Notes under the pieces: model-generated
What the model was told of the DNA's origin: nothing
Database searches by the model: none
The model's input: the letters and a program-made list of their open reading frames with translations, nothing else
NCBI GenBank assembly: GCA_017591395.1
Contig: WEDG01001086.1
Span: forward strand, 1-64,000
Direction of reading: 5' to 3'
Length of the DNA stretch: 64,000 nt
DNA from: Schistocephalus solidus
Taxonomy: Eukaryota; Platyhelminthes; Cestoda; Diphyllobothriidea; Diphyllobothriidae
Shown here: positions 1 through 11,148 of the stretch, in pieces
Numbering within the stretch: position 1 is the stretch's first letter
Layout of the letters: each line of letters starts with the position of its first letter
Position numbers and translations under genes: made by a program

Positions 1-119
1 TCATCACGCATGTCTGTTTACTAGTCTAGTTACCGGCTTTTGTAAGTATCATTTGAATTCCTGCTTCATTGAGCCTTGTACTTTTTCTATAATGTGTTCC
101 TTTTATTACTTGATTTTAG

Positions 120-269
120 GCTGTTGAAAAGGTGGACTTTCGTGTGGGTGTGGAAATAGACGGATATATACACCAAGTGTATGTTCTCAAGTGGCCTTTC
201 GTTGACGAATTCCTGCAGGCAATGGCAGACATATACGAATGCGTACTATTCACAGCCAGCCTTTCAAAG
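120..269 (+). CDS. SCP/CTDSP-like FCP1-domain phosphatase, internal exon
   Basis: Internal exon of a small C-terminal-domain phosphatase (CTDSP1/CTDSPL family). In known members these enzymes dephosphorylate serine in the RNA polymerase II CTD or other nuclear phosphoproteins. The 150 bases translate in phase 0 to 50 residues including [20 protein letters not shown] and ending VLFTASLSK, the standard family order before YADPVAD. An AG acceptor after a T-rich tract ends at 119, and a GT donor begins at 270. The usual family residue is Arg where this exon has Trp (LKWP instead of LKRP). The catalytic DxDxT/V motif would lie in an upstream exon that I cannot find between 1 and 119. The exon joins in phase to 4280-4465 across a 4-kb intron. 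Confidence 0.85.
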
Positions 270-3200
270 GTTACCATTCAACTTTAAATACCATTTTAAT
301 CTTACATATTAATGTAAACCATCCCCGATTTCTAGGTTATTTTCGTCCAGAATTCCTTCAAAGCTGGGGATCCAAACGGCCACCACTGCCTATGTGGATA
401 TAGCTCTCTTAATGCCTAACCTTTAAGATGCCTTTTTGTGGTTTTAAGGCCTCTGTAGAATATCCAATTTCCAAAATACCACATCTGGTCATGTTTCCTA
501 AAACCCTTTTAGGCAGCCTATACAGTCGCTGTTTTAAGTATATTTGCAGATTTGTTTATCAGTCACAAATCGCACCTCCGCGCTCTTTTTGTCTACGTTG
601 AAAAGGAAGTGTCTAATTAACTGCCTCTATTCTGAACAACCAACATATTTGACGTAGAGTATCTTTTAATAATGCCCCCTGCACGAAAAAAGAGCCTTTC
701 AAACGGCCGCATTAGTCGAGGAGTTACGCAAGTAGAGGACTTGAGAATTTTATTTAAATCGGTGCTAACCAGAAGCCTACATGCAAGTGGAAATAAGTTA
801 ATCAAGGCGACCGCACACGTTATCTGTATGTTTGGCGATCAGTTTTAATTTGGACTTAGCCTAATCCGATGTAACGAAGATCCAAATGGGTAAGAGAAAA
901 ACGTCTAAAAGTGTTATAGTGTGCATTTTTGTTAGGTAAACCATGTTATCAGTAAACTTGGTGATTGCCAATAAGGAAATCGCTTGGCGTTCTTGACTGT
1001 ACTGCATATAGGCTCCCCCTACGAGCTTATCATCAACTGTTTAACTGTCCGAGGCCAAATTGCCTTTCAGTTTTTGTGGGACCAGGAATGCAAATCTCGC
1101 ACGACTGATTTTAGGGGTCATACTTTCATTGTTTTCTCATCCATTGTCAACGTCGCAGGGCTCTTAGGTGTATGGTCTGCCTATCCTCAGGAAGATTATC
1201 TGTCTCTCGGTAATACAGTTTACCGATTTTGTTATTCAGCGTCGGCAGAGAATGTAGACCAACGTCTTTTTGGTGTCAATGATGACTTTAAGCAAAGCCT
1301 TCGCAATTCAACCTACAGATTATAGTATCGAGCCTAACTCATGAAAATTTATTTGAAATTTTGAATAACGCTTTAGTTTAGGAAGAATTACTTAGGTTGG
1401 GTTGTAATATTAATTACCGTGCAACATAATCCCAAGATATTTCATTCTCGAATAATTTCCAACTGGATCTACAGTTGCTTTTATGCCTATAACTTCTCAA
1501 CAATATTAAGAAGACGCCTTTTGGGTCTCATAAAATGGTCGAACGTGAAGGGTCTGGCCCAGGACCTTCCTATAAGTAGACTATATCAGTGAGTATCTTG
1601 GCTGTCACAAATGCAGATATGTGCTAATAGACTATACCGTCCATCCGTCCATCCATACGTGTATACCTGTGGTCAGCGTACTCGATTCCCCTGCACTAAA
1701 GCATGCATGCAAATCTTCTCTCTTGTACTCCCTTTGTGGTAAATTATGTCTTCTTTAAGTTTCATCCTCGAACAAAGTGTGTTCCAGTTTCGAAAAAGTG
1801 CTTCAGTCCCTATATTATGTTAAACCATACCTGTTTTGGCGCTGGTTTTTGAGGTTTTCAAATGAAAAGCCGTTCGTTTTCCCCTTTTAGAAAATCATAC
1901 ATTCCTCTTTTCTAAAGAAGGCAATATTTAGGGCCCATAATTGTTTTAGTGGATATTTGCCGCAAATTGTAAGGTGCTGCAGAGATGAGGTTGACTTGCG
2001 AGTTGGTTCACACAATAGCGTGCTTGCTGTGGAGTGAGAATCCTTTCAGCCCTACTCGAACAAAAGTAACTATTTAAGCAGCGTGCATTTCTTCCTCTAA
2101 ATTTTAAGGTGACGGATTTAGTTAAACTATATTTCGCCAAAAACGGATGTGCACAAAGTTGAATTTCTCACATCTTCCCGTAGGTTACGTCCTCACGCAT
2201 AGACTACCTACTTTGGTGTTGAACCACTACCAGTCCCGTGTCTTTTGATTGAAAATCTACGTTTTCAAGGTTAATACGTTTCACGACTTTATGAAAAGCC
2301 CTCCAGCTTCTCCTAAAGTACGACAGTTCGACCATCATTGTCACCTATGTCCCACAGCATGCCGACGCAGGGACGGTGATTTGCGCGTGAATTAAATTAT
2401 AGAGGTAGTAGACTAGCATTGAATCTACCGCGCTCTCTCCCCTCTCCCATTTAGGCGTGGTGTCAAGACAGGATCGAGAAGACCGGAGGCGGGAGAGGAC
2501 GTAAGTGACTAGTGCGGTGGGAAGCCGTACTTAGGCGTGTCACAACACCGCCCCCTATACCACTGTGTAGGAGAATCATAGGGGCCGCATTAAGAAACAG
2601 CCATTGCAGCTTGACTCCCAGTCCACTAAATCACACGCTGGGCGGACTGCGCGATCCGAGTTATCTCGTCAGTTGACAGTCGGCAACGGCTTTTAGCGCA
2701 CTGTGATAGCTTCAAGCGCGTCGGGTTGTTCATAGTGAGTAAAACGCGCTGTGACGTCCACGTCTATTTCTCTTCCCATTCCTATGCCCAATCCATGGTC
2801 CGAGCCGGTCAACGTCTTCATTATACTACATCGGACACACATTTTGCACGTTCTGGTGGGATACATTTTGAGACTTACAAATTGCAATTTGATGTGACAT
2901 CATGGGGCTCCCCTGGACCGCAGCTCAGGTTTTCCCAACTCCTTTATCGATGCCCTCGGCTTTGCAGAGTTCGAACTGAAGTCTTCTTCACCTGGACTGA
3001 GGGACTAGCAAATGTATGACATTTCGGCCGTCACGAACTATGACGTCCGGCATGTGTCCTGCGGAGCGATGACTTTCAGGATAATTGGTTTATCGTGATG
3101 ACAGGCATCTGCTGCACACTACTCCTGCCCACCTGAGCCAGGTCTCAAGACGGAATCAAGTGTGATGGAGGCAGACTCTGGTGCAGTGACCGACAAAGCT

Positions 3201-4279
3201 AAGCTGCCCATCTACGTGTGCCATATTCTATCTTGTTCCTGCAAAATGTACAGGGTCTTTACGAACGGCGGCCGTTAGGTTCTCACATATTTGAGATTGC
3301 CATTGAGAGTGCGTGAAAAAGGCGTTTTGAGCCTAACTCTCAGTCCTCCAGCATCTCACTCCCATGTACACACACAGTACTGACCATGAGGACCGAGTTA
3401 CCCACTCAGTCAGCAGCCATACAAGTCACGGCTCTATTTCGGGATAGATTCAGTCGCCTCTGATTTATTCTAGCTAAGCGTGTGCTGGGGTGCTGCGGGG
3501 ATGGATTCCTCAGTATCGACATCACTCTCCTGTGCGCCAGTCGACTATCCGAGCCTACCAATCATGTTTTCAATGACTTCGCCTTATCGCTGGCGTTGCT
3601 AGGCCAGCCCTTTAACTTGCAAGTGTATAATACACGAAGACAGTTTCTCTCGCCACACTGGTCGCTTCATTGCGACTTGTCATCTATCGAGTTTATTCCT
3701 CTCTATCGTTGGTATATGATGAAATGAGAATGAGGAAGTGAGGTCTTCCTAATGTATTCTAAAAAGCAGTCCCCCAATGATAAAACTTTCAAGGTTTGCA
3801 CATGGAATACCCCATCCCTACTACCAAGCACAAACGGCTGTTCTTAATTTACGGGTAGTTCACTTCTTTATTTCTTTGCTTTTACAGTTGTGTTTCATAA
3901 GGAACCGTTTTTGTGTCGTACAGAAGATGGCCTCGAAAGCAGTCAGTGGAAGAAGGTTATTCTAAATCCGAAACAGCATTTTACTTTCGACCTGAACAGT
4001 TTTATGTTCTGATAGCCTCAAAACATTTAGCTGCCGGAATTGTGTTATCTCGAAACCGAAAAGGCTGTTTCCAGTGCTCCATGAAGTAAATTCTCAGTGA
4101 CATCTTTTAGCGTTCATGACGTTTGTATTTCTTTTAGTCGCCAACCCATAATTAGACATTCTCTCACACCCGCACTCATGTTTTACGTCGGGTTCATTGT
4201 TGTAAACATTTATTGCAAAAAATGTCCTCATAAATTAGTGAAAAGGCCTATTATTTTGTTTCTCATTACTCCCCTCTAG
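270..4279 (+). other. Intron of the phosphatase gene; no further gene recognised
   Basis: GT (270-271) to AG (4278-4279), phase 0. Apart from an unassigned 113-codon open frame at 984-1325, which has no recognisable domain, I see no coding signal. The stretch from about 2380 to 3480 is visibly richer in G and C than its surroundings and could be an old repeat. No transposase or reverse-transcriptase motif was seen. Confidence 0.6.
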
Positions 4280-4465
4280 TATGCCGATCCCGTGGCGGAC
4301 TTTCTCGACAAATGGAACGTTTTCGGTATCGGCTTTTCTGCGAAGCCTGTGTCTATCATCGTGGCAACTACGTTAAAGACCTGGCTCAAAATTGGTCGTC
4401 CTATCGATCAGGTTGTCATTCTGGACAACTCTCCGGTCTCATACATGTTCCACGCCACTCACGCG
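4280..4465 (+). CDS. SCP/CTDSP-like phosphatase, next exon, with two compensating frameshifts
   Basis: This exon continues the FCP1 domain: YADPVADFLDKWNVF, then RYRLFCEACVYHRGNYVKDL one frame back, then IDQVVILDNSPVSYMFHATH in the original frame. A polypyrimidine tract and AG end at 4279; GT begins at 4466. The DNSP motif (4424-4435), part of the phosphatase active-site fold, is intact. The frame is lost near 4323 (one base missing in TTTTCGG relative to the expected Phe-Arg codons) and restored near 4390 (one extra A in CAAAATT). Total length remains 186 bases, a whole number of codons. The remaining C-terminal exon (usually VPV..WFDD) was not found downstream. Either the two indels are sequencing errors, or this is a recently decayed copy. 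Confidence 0.8.
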
Positions 4466-5339
4466 GTACGCGTCATCCTTTTATACCATTTAACTATTCT
4501 AATAACAGTATTTGTCGTTATCTTGGTAACACGGTATGACACGGGGCATTTAATATTAGCACAGCTTTCCCGTGGGCGTGTTAGGGCATTCGGCCATGAA
4601 AGCACTAATTCAAAATTGGTCATTGGTGAAGGTGGGACTGTACCCATCAGATCACCGAACATGCATTCTAATCATTGTTTTGTTCTCTCGTTATATTTCT
4701 GCGGGCGTACTGGATCTCATCTGCCTTCACACTAGAATAATTGGTAAGCACATTATGCGTCCTTCCATCTTTCATTTTTATCTTGCCTGTATTAGGATTT
4801 CCGTGTTTCACTTTGGTGCACAAAGTTGCTTGTGAATTTCCACGCTTGTTAAATGCCAACTAGCCTCGCTCGCATTCGCTAAGCACAGGTTACAGGCACA
4901 GCCAAGTCTGGTGCTTCATCTGGCCACTCTCCCTCGCGAATATTTCGCAGTTAGCGTTTCATCTTTTGGTTGTTTTTGGTCACAGAACAGCAAAATAAAA
5001 CTACTTAAAACTTCTTAATCGAACTTTCATTACTTAACTGTTTTTTTTGTGCAATTAGTACTATGAAAACCCTGGTGGTTGCGAAAGGGGAAACTGCGTT
5101 GTCAACTAAATCAAAGCACTTTAAAGGAAGTAGTTTCATCCTCTCTTTTCGCAGTTCCTTCAAGCAACCAAGTTACTGACCCACGATCGGTATTGTCGAA
5201 TAAAATGCTGATTTTTGCACGTATCAAACCACTCATCTGTTTTTTTATTTCATGTTCTTCCTCTTTCATAATGGACCAGATTAATCAACCTCTTTGTTCA
5301 TATCTTCAGTCTTTTACCTCGATATCACTGTGAGCTAGG
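4466..5339. other. Unassigned sequence downstream of the phosphatase exon
   Basis: Probably the next intron. Several short overlapping open frames occur, but none shows a domain. The next expected exon is absent here. Confidence 0.4.
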
Positions 5340-5459
5340 AACCTGTTCAAATATGATGCTGCTAAGTTGACTACTGATAGCTTCAACGCTTTCATTGTCT
5401 AGAACCTTTCGTGAACATACTGTCGCCCCTTTCCTAACATCCGGGTTTGGACCGGTAAT

Positions 5460-7170
5460 GTCCTCGAAACCATAACTTTTACCTCCTGGGACGTGACCGT
5501 AGCCATTCGGCGTTTTCATCAATCTTACAGTCCAGGACCGGATGGCGTCCCAGTCAGCGTTCTAAAGGCGGATGCAAACGATATATTTCCGTCCCTTCTG
5601 TATAAGATATTTAATCTTGCTCTTAAAAGTGAAACTTTCCCTATTTTATGGAAGAAATCGCCAAAACTGCCTATTCCGAAACACGGCCGACCTACGTCAT
5701 TTGACAACTTTAGGCCAATAATTACACTACCAGCAATCTCAAAGATCTTCGAGACCTTGATCAAAGACAATATGCTGCATCACCTAGAGAGAATAACCTT
5801 CTTAATGCTACTCAGCATGGTTTTCTCGAAAATGGTATTGTGACACTTGCCAGCTCTCTTTCTTTGATCATGGGCTACAATCTAGAGACAGTGGTTTTAC
5901 AATATTCACCGTTTACTTCGATTTCAATAAGGCTTTTGATCGTGCTGACCATGATCCCCTGCTGCTGAAACTTGCCTCCTTCGGCATAGGTAACAAGCTT
6001 CTGAACTAAATATTTTCCTTTTTGAATGCTCGCGCACAACGGGTTAAAATTTCTGATGTTATCTCCAACCCCACGCATGTGAGGAGCGGAGTTATTCGGG
6101 GCAGCGTACTCGGCCCGCTTCTTTTTTGCCTCTTTGTCAACAATGTTCCTGATTGTTTTCAGTATGGTAGGCCCTTTATGTACGCTGACGATTTAAAAGT
6201 TGCCTAACGATATAAACCGGTTGATCGCAACATCGTGCTAGAGCTCTTACAAAAGGATCTTCAGGCCTTCGCTCAGTGGTGTCGCACATGGCGCCTCTCA
6301 CTGTCTTCGCAAAAGTGCTCCGTTATGGTTATTGGCGACAACCGCCAGCCCCACCTAAGCATAGACGGTCACGATCTAAATGTGCCCGGAGTTATAAAGG
6401 ATCTGGGCATATCATATTCTAGTAGTCTTAATCTGTCAGAGCACTGCGCCCTGATTGATTGCAGTTTTTTCTCCTGAAAACACCTGAAACAACGATCAGT
6501 AGTTTTTTTTTCACTGTCAGCTTGACCCTCTTCTGTATATTTTTTTGACCTTGCCTGTAAACTGGCAAAAAATAAATAAAATAAAATAAAATAAAATAAA
6601 AAGCACGCTAAACTACTGGGTTTATTCTCAGAAATTTTAAAACCGTCAACATTAGAATCAGCCTCTATAAAATGTATATCAGGCCTAGTCTGAAATACTG
6701 TTCGTTTCTATTTAACCTTCTGCACGCGAGTGAACGAACGAAGATAGAATTAGTCCAGCACATCTTTATAAAAAGACTTTTCTATTCAGAACACCGAAAC
6801 CTGTCCTACCAACAACGCTGTGAGCTTACAAGCCTTGACCCGCTGTGGCTTCGCAGATTACAGAAGGGACTATTTTTACTGTTTAAACTTCTAAACAGTC
6901 ATAAATTTAACCCCTTACATCTCTGAGGCACCTCGACCACTCTCGGCGCACCAGTCATCGAGATGTATTTTTATTTCTTCCTTTGGTACGCACAGTTAGA
7001 TACCGACAGTTTGTTTTCGGTAAATGCTACAGCGATCTGGAAAAAGCTACCTAGAAGTATCAAAATTAAGCGAAGCTATCCCTTGTTTCCACGAACTGTC
7101 ACTAGTTTTCTACATTCAGAACACCTTCTAAAATTTTTCGGTGCTGACTCTTTGGAAGCTCTCTTTGGTT
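5460..7170 (+). pseudogene. Reverse transcriptase pseudogene of copy A
   Basis: RT domain in broken frames. Landmarks in order: SPGPDGVPVSVLKADANDIF (from about 5530), ILWKKSPKLPIPKHGRP, FRPIITLPAISKIFETLIKD, FNKAFDRADHDPLLLKLASF (about 5930), RSGVIRGSVLGPLLF (about 6085), YADD catalytic box at 6181-6192, CRTWRLSLSSQKCSVMV (about 6280), then the C-terminal thumb/connection region after 6598 (YIRPSLKYCSFLFNLLHASE). The YADD box is intact, but a frameshift near 5830 and stops after the linker prevent translation. In function it would copy element RNA at a nicked target site. Confidence 0.85.
6458..6597 (+). mobile_element. Tail-only family 1 insertion nested inside copy A
   Basis: About 140 bases of family 1 3' terminus (from GCAGTTTTTTCTCCTG to a run of AAATA/AAAAT units) sit within the RT gene. 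Copy C has uninterrupted sequence here: CTGATTG followed by TCTCTAAAGCACGCC. Copy A has CTGATTG at 6451-6457, the tail, then AAGCACGC from 6601. This is an extremely 5'-truncated insertion; a few target bases (TCTCT) appear lost. Confidence 0.85.
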
Positions 7171-7406
7171 CTGATGGCGTTCACTGACTCTGAATCCTGT
7201 GCCGGACTTCATGCTGAGGGCAATATTGCTGGGTCTGCAGACCTCATCGGCTTATTTCTCAGTCGACAGCGAACAGCCGCTCGCCGACATACCTGCTGGT
7301 GCAGAATATCGGATCCGTAACACTGGATGGAGAAGTTCTTTACCGGGCACCTGCGTTAACGCGTCCCTGTCCTGAACCTTAATTACTGAATAAGCTGCAG
7401 TTTTTT

Positions 7407-7438
7407 CTCCTGAAAACACCTGGAACAACGATCAGGAG
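7407..7438 (+). other. 3' UTR stem-loop of family 1
   Basis: CTCCTGA (7407-7413) pairs perfectly with TCAGGAG (7432-7438), followed by a T run. The same inverted repeat is present in copy C (14733-14764, minus strand). It is degraded in copy B and in the nested tail. In CR1/L2-type elements a 3' hairpin near the terminal repeat is known to be recognised by the RT; here that role is inferred. Confidence 0.65.
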
Positions 7439-7560
7439 TTTTTTCACTGTCAGCTTGACCCTCTACTGTATATATTTTTGTTTTGACCTTGCCTGTAAAC
7501 TGGCAATAAATAAATAAAATTAAAAGCTGTTGCTCAAGTGTTCCCGTCTCCCATTCTTCC

Positions 7561-9729
7561 ATTTATTTATTTATTGCCAGTTTACAGGCAAGGTCAAAAG
7601 GGATATATACGGTAGGGGGTCAAAGCTGACAGTGGCTCTGATCGTTCTTTAAAGTATTTTCCCGGGAGAAAAACTGCAGCTCGATGAACAGATTAAAAGT
7701 TAAGGACAGGAAGTGTTGACACAGGTGCAGTCTAATACATCTCACTCGGTGTTGTGGATCTGGTCTTCTGTACTAGCGGCAAGTATGCACCGGCGAGCGG
7801 CTGCTAGCTGTGGCAGACTGAGGAATAACTCGAGTACGGACTGCAGAGCTAAGCAATGCTGCCTTCAGCATGAAGTCCGGCATAGATTCAGGAGTCCGTG
7901 CACGCCATCAGAACGGAAAAAGCTTCAGAGAATCAGCACCCAAAAATTCGTGGAAGGTGTCGCTGAATGTAAACAGTAGCTCGTAAAACAAAGGATAGTT
8001 TTGCTGAATTTTTAATACTTCTGGGTAGTTTATTCCAGATTGCTATAGCGTTTACTGAAAAACTGACGTATTAACGGTGCGTGCCAAAGAAAATAAGAAT
8101 ACATCTCTATGATTGGTGCGCCGACAGTGGTCGAGCTGCCTCAGGGATGTAAGGGGGATTAAAAATAAAACCGTTTAAAAGCTTGAACATTAAAAATAGT
8201 CCCTTCTGTATCTGCTACGAAGCCACAACGGGTCGAGGCTTGTAAGCTCACTGGCGTTGTTGGTGGACGAGTTTCTGTGCTCTGAAGTAATATTTCTTTT
8301 GGTAAAGAAGTGCTGACTGATTCTATCTTCCTCCGTTCACTCGCGTGCAGAAGGCTAAAATTGAAACGAGCAGTGTTCAGACTGGGTCTGACATACATTT
8401 ATAAAGGCTGGTCTAATATTGAGGGTTTTTAAAATTTCTGAGAATAGCCAGTGATGGCGTGCTTTAGAGACAATCAGGCGCAGTGCTCTGACAGATGAAC
8501 TACTAGAATATGATATGCCCAGATCCGTTATAAACCCGGGCACATTTAAGTCATGACCGTCTATGCTTAGATGAGGCTGATGGTTGTCACAACTAACCAT
8601 AACGGAGCATTTGTGCCAAGAAAGCGAAAAGGCGCCATGTGCGGCACCAATGAGCGAAGGCTTGAAGATCCTTTTTAAGAGCTCAAAGCACAATGTGGCG
8701 ATCGACCGGTTTATAGCGATAGGCAACTTTTAAATCATCAGCGTACATAAAAGGGCCTACCATACTGAAAAACAATCAGGAACATCGTTCACAAAAGGCA
8801 AAATAGAAGCGGGCCGAGTACACTACCCTGAATAACTCCACTCCTCACGTTCGTGGGGTTGGAGATAACATCGGAAATGTTTACCCGTTGTGCGCGATCA
8901 TTCAAATAGGAGGATATTTAGTTCAGAAGCTTGTTACCTATGCCGAAGGAGGTAAGTTTCAGCAGGAGGAGATCGTGGTCAACACGATCAAAAGCCTTTG
9001 TGAAGTCGAAATAAACGGTGTAAATTGCAAAACCACTATCTCGAGATTTTAGCACATGATCAAAGTAAAAGAGCTGGCAGGTGTCACAAGATCTTTTTTC
9101 GAGAAACCCATGCTGAGCCGCATTAAGTAGGTTATTCTCTGTTAGGTGACGCATCAACTGTCTTTAATCAAGGTCTCTAATATCTTCAAGGCTGCTGGCA
9201 GTGTATTTATTGGCCTAAAGTCGTCAAATGACGTAGTTCGGCCGTGTTTGGGTATAGGCAAAATGTGCGATTCCTTCCATAAAATAGGGAAGGTTCACTT
9301 TAAAGAGCAAGATTGAATATCTTATACAAATTGACGGAAATATATCATTTGCATCCGCCTTTAAAAAGCTGACCGAGACGCCATCTGGTCCAGGACTGTA
9401 AGATTGGCGAGAACGCCGAATGGCTACGGTTACGTCCCAGAGGGTAAAAGTTATGTTTTCGAGGACGTTACCGGTCCAAACCCGGACGTTTGGAAAGGGG
9501 CGACCGAATGTTCACTGAAAGTTCTAGACAAGAAAGCATTGAAGCTATCAGCCGTCAACTTAGCGTCAGCTATAGGGTTTCCAAAAGCGTCTCGAAGTAC
9601 AGGGTACTGAGTTTTTCTCTGCGCTTTTACTGTCCGTAAAAGAGTTTTGCAACATTGTACGAAGGGTTTTCGGCAAATTTAACCTCTTCAGCTAGTCGCT
9701 TTTCGTCGGAGAGCCTCTTAGCCTGTTTA
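7561..9729 (-). mobile_element. Non-LTR retrotransposon copy B (family 1), minus strand
   Basis: Starts at the left with the reverse complement of the family 1 terminus (ATTTATTTATTTATTGCCAG) and runs to about 9729, where similarity to copy C stops within the segment encoding AKRLSEEK. It is therefore 5'-truncated, about 180 bases longer at the 5' side than copy A. Sequence is very close to copy C apart from many one-base indels. With copy A it forms a large inverted repeat. Confidence 0.85.
8090..9560 (-). pseudogene. Reverse transcriptase pseudogene of copy B
   Basis: Same RT order as copies A and C, on the minus strand. NNLLNAAQHGFLEKRSCDTC and YFDFTKAFDRVDHDLLLLKL lie near 9130-8990. The YADD box is the complement of 8734-8745. 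CSVMVSCDNHQPHLSIDGHD is near 8600 and MYVRPSLNTARFNFSLLHAS near 8390. The frame changes several times at single-base indels where copy C keeps the frame. Confidence 0.8.
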
Positions 9730-9739
9730 TTCTCACAAG

Positions 9740-11145
9740 GCCCTTACTTGATTGCAATAAATATTTAATTACAGAGGATTTGGACAAAGAAGAATTGTTA
9801 AACTCCTTCTTTGCCAAAAAGTTTACGCTTGAAACCAATCCCATCCCTTCGACCCCCCGGACATATAATGAGTTGCTCATTAAAATTGATTTCGTTCCCA
9901 CAAATTTTCAGAAACAGATAAGCTTACTTAATGAATCAAACTCAGTTGGAACCGACAACCTCCATAAATTCCCTAATTAAACAGTGAAGTGATTTTCCCC
10001 TTTGCTGAGCAACGTGTTCTCAGTTTTTCTCGGGAATAGTTTCTTTCCTGACCATTGGGAAACCTCTATTATTATTCCAACAAAAGAAATTACGTATGCA
10101 AACAGAACCTCATCGAGAATACCTAATTTAGAGCTAAAAGACATTGCGTCTTCAGAGCTCAGTAAATCAGTAGACATTTCCTTTCATCGAAAGGGGGATC
10201 AAACCAGCTCATGCACCTTACTACTATCATCACGCTCCAACAGAAGCTGTAATGCTTTGGATACACAAACATATGTGGCATATTGCGCACTTGTTTTGAA
10301 GCACCTCCTTTTCGAATACCGACAACCATCCTCAGAATTAAAATCTGAATACTTAGCTGTGCAGGCTTCAGCTTCATTATCAATTCGCATGCCAACTAGC
10401 ACCCCTGAGCGCATTATTTTGATCTCTTCTTACTCAATTATCGGATCTCCCATTATCCTTTCATACTACGCTGAGAAGCAACCTACCATGCTGCTACACA
10501 TGCCCTCGCGGAGCAGTGTTGCGGTGCTGACCCTACTTGGACTGTTGATGATCGCTTCGGGATGCCCCTCTGTTGGTGGTCTGAGAAATCAGCAATGAGA
10601 GTATCGTGGTTGCTTCTCTGGCAATTCTACCATGAACCTCACGATCTCGACGGTCCTTTCTCATTCGACCCTAAGCGTGCGGATGATGCCTTCGAAGGTT
10701 TCCCCAGTCTAAAATCCTTGACGGTTGCACTTATTGCAATTCGATGTGCATTGGGATCACACCTGTGGTGCTGAAAAGTAGCCTCTGTCTTTAAATGATT
10801 TATCCTACGACGAAGAGCCTTTTCAACCCTCATACGATCTCATCAACCTATCGGTCCTACCTTACGCGTATTTTTTTCACCTAAGAGGGACAGTTTTTTT
10901 CTCCTTAAAATCCCACAAACCACATTTAAGATATTATTCTTCCATAAAAAGCCCAAGGATTTTTTTCACTGTCTGCTCTTTTATCTAATTTTTTGACCAC
11001 ACGGATTGGCGTCAATTGTCTTCGCCAATAGCTGACCTACTATTCAAACTTAACCATACACGATTTCTTATTCGTTTTAGTTGATTTTTATCCAATGACA
11101 GTGCCCTTTTGGGTACGCAAATAAAACATATATCTATCTATCTAT
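9740..11145 (+). mobile_element. Diverged non-LTR retrotransposon remnant (Q)
   Basis: At 9780-10090 the + strand encodes LLNSFFAKKFTLETNPIPST, then a region in the RT-entry style (SVGTDNLHKFPN, FFPDHWETSIIIPTKE). The frame continues open to 10598 without a motif I can name. The right end resembles family 1: a CAGTTTTTTTCTCCTTAAAA segment (about 10890) and a TTTTTTCACTGTCTGCT segment (about 10958). It ends GGGTACGCAAATAAAACATA followed by TATC repeats (about 11130-11147). No catalytic YADD was found, so the copy is deleted or rearranged internally. Confidence 0.55.
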
Positions 11146-11148
11146 CAG
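11127..11148 (+). repeat. TATC microsatellite at the 3' end of remnant Q
   Basis: Four to five ATCT units follow AATAAAACAT, the position where other elements in the window carry their terminal short repeat. Confidence 0.6.

Larger units (their letters stand above)
5340..7526 (+). mobile_element. Non-LTR retrotransposon copy A (family 1), 5'-truncated
   Basis: A 5'-truncated CR1/Jockey-like non-LTR element. Its sequence matches copy C (minus strand) from about the endonuclease/RT linker to the 3' end. The 3' UTR includes a CTCCTGA...TCAGGAG stem-loop (7407-7438) and ends TTGCCTGTAAACTGGCAATA followed by an A/T-rich short repeat. The left end coincides with the point where similarity to C begins. 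A second, tail-only insertion interrupts it at 6458-6597. Copy B lies immediately to the right in opposite orientation. Confidence 0.85.

Noticed and set aside
1..119. Upstream phosphatase exon ending at a GTAAGT donor near 41
   Set aside because: A good donor-like sequence exists at 41-46, but no frame before it gives the expected DLDETL...HSSF residues.
984..1325. 113-codon open frame in the intron, the longest unassigned frame of the left end
   Set aside because: No domain, no splice context and no repeat of it elsewhere in the window; length is compatible with chance or an old repeat.
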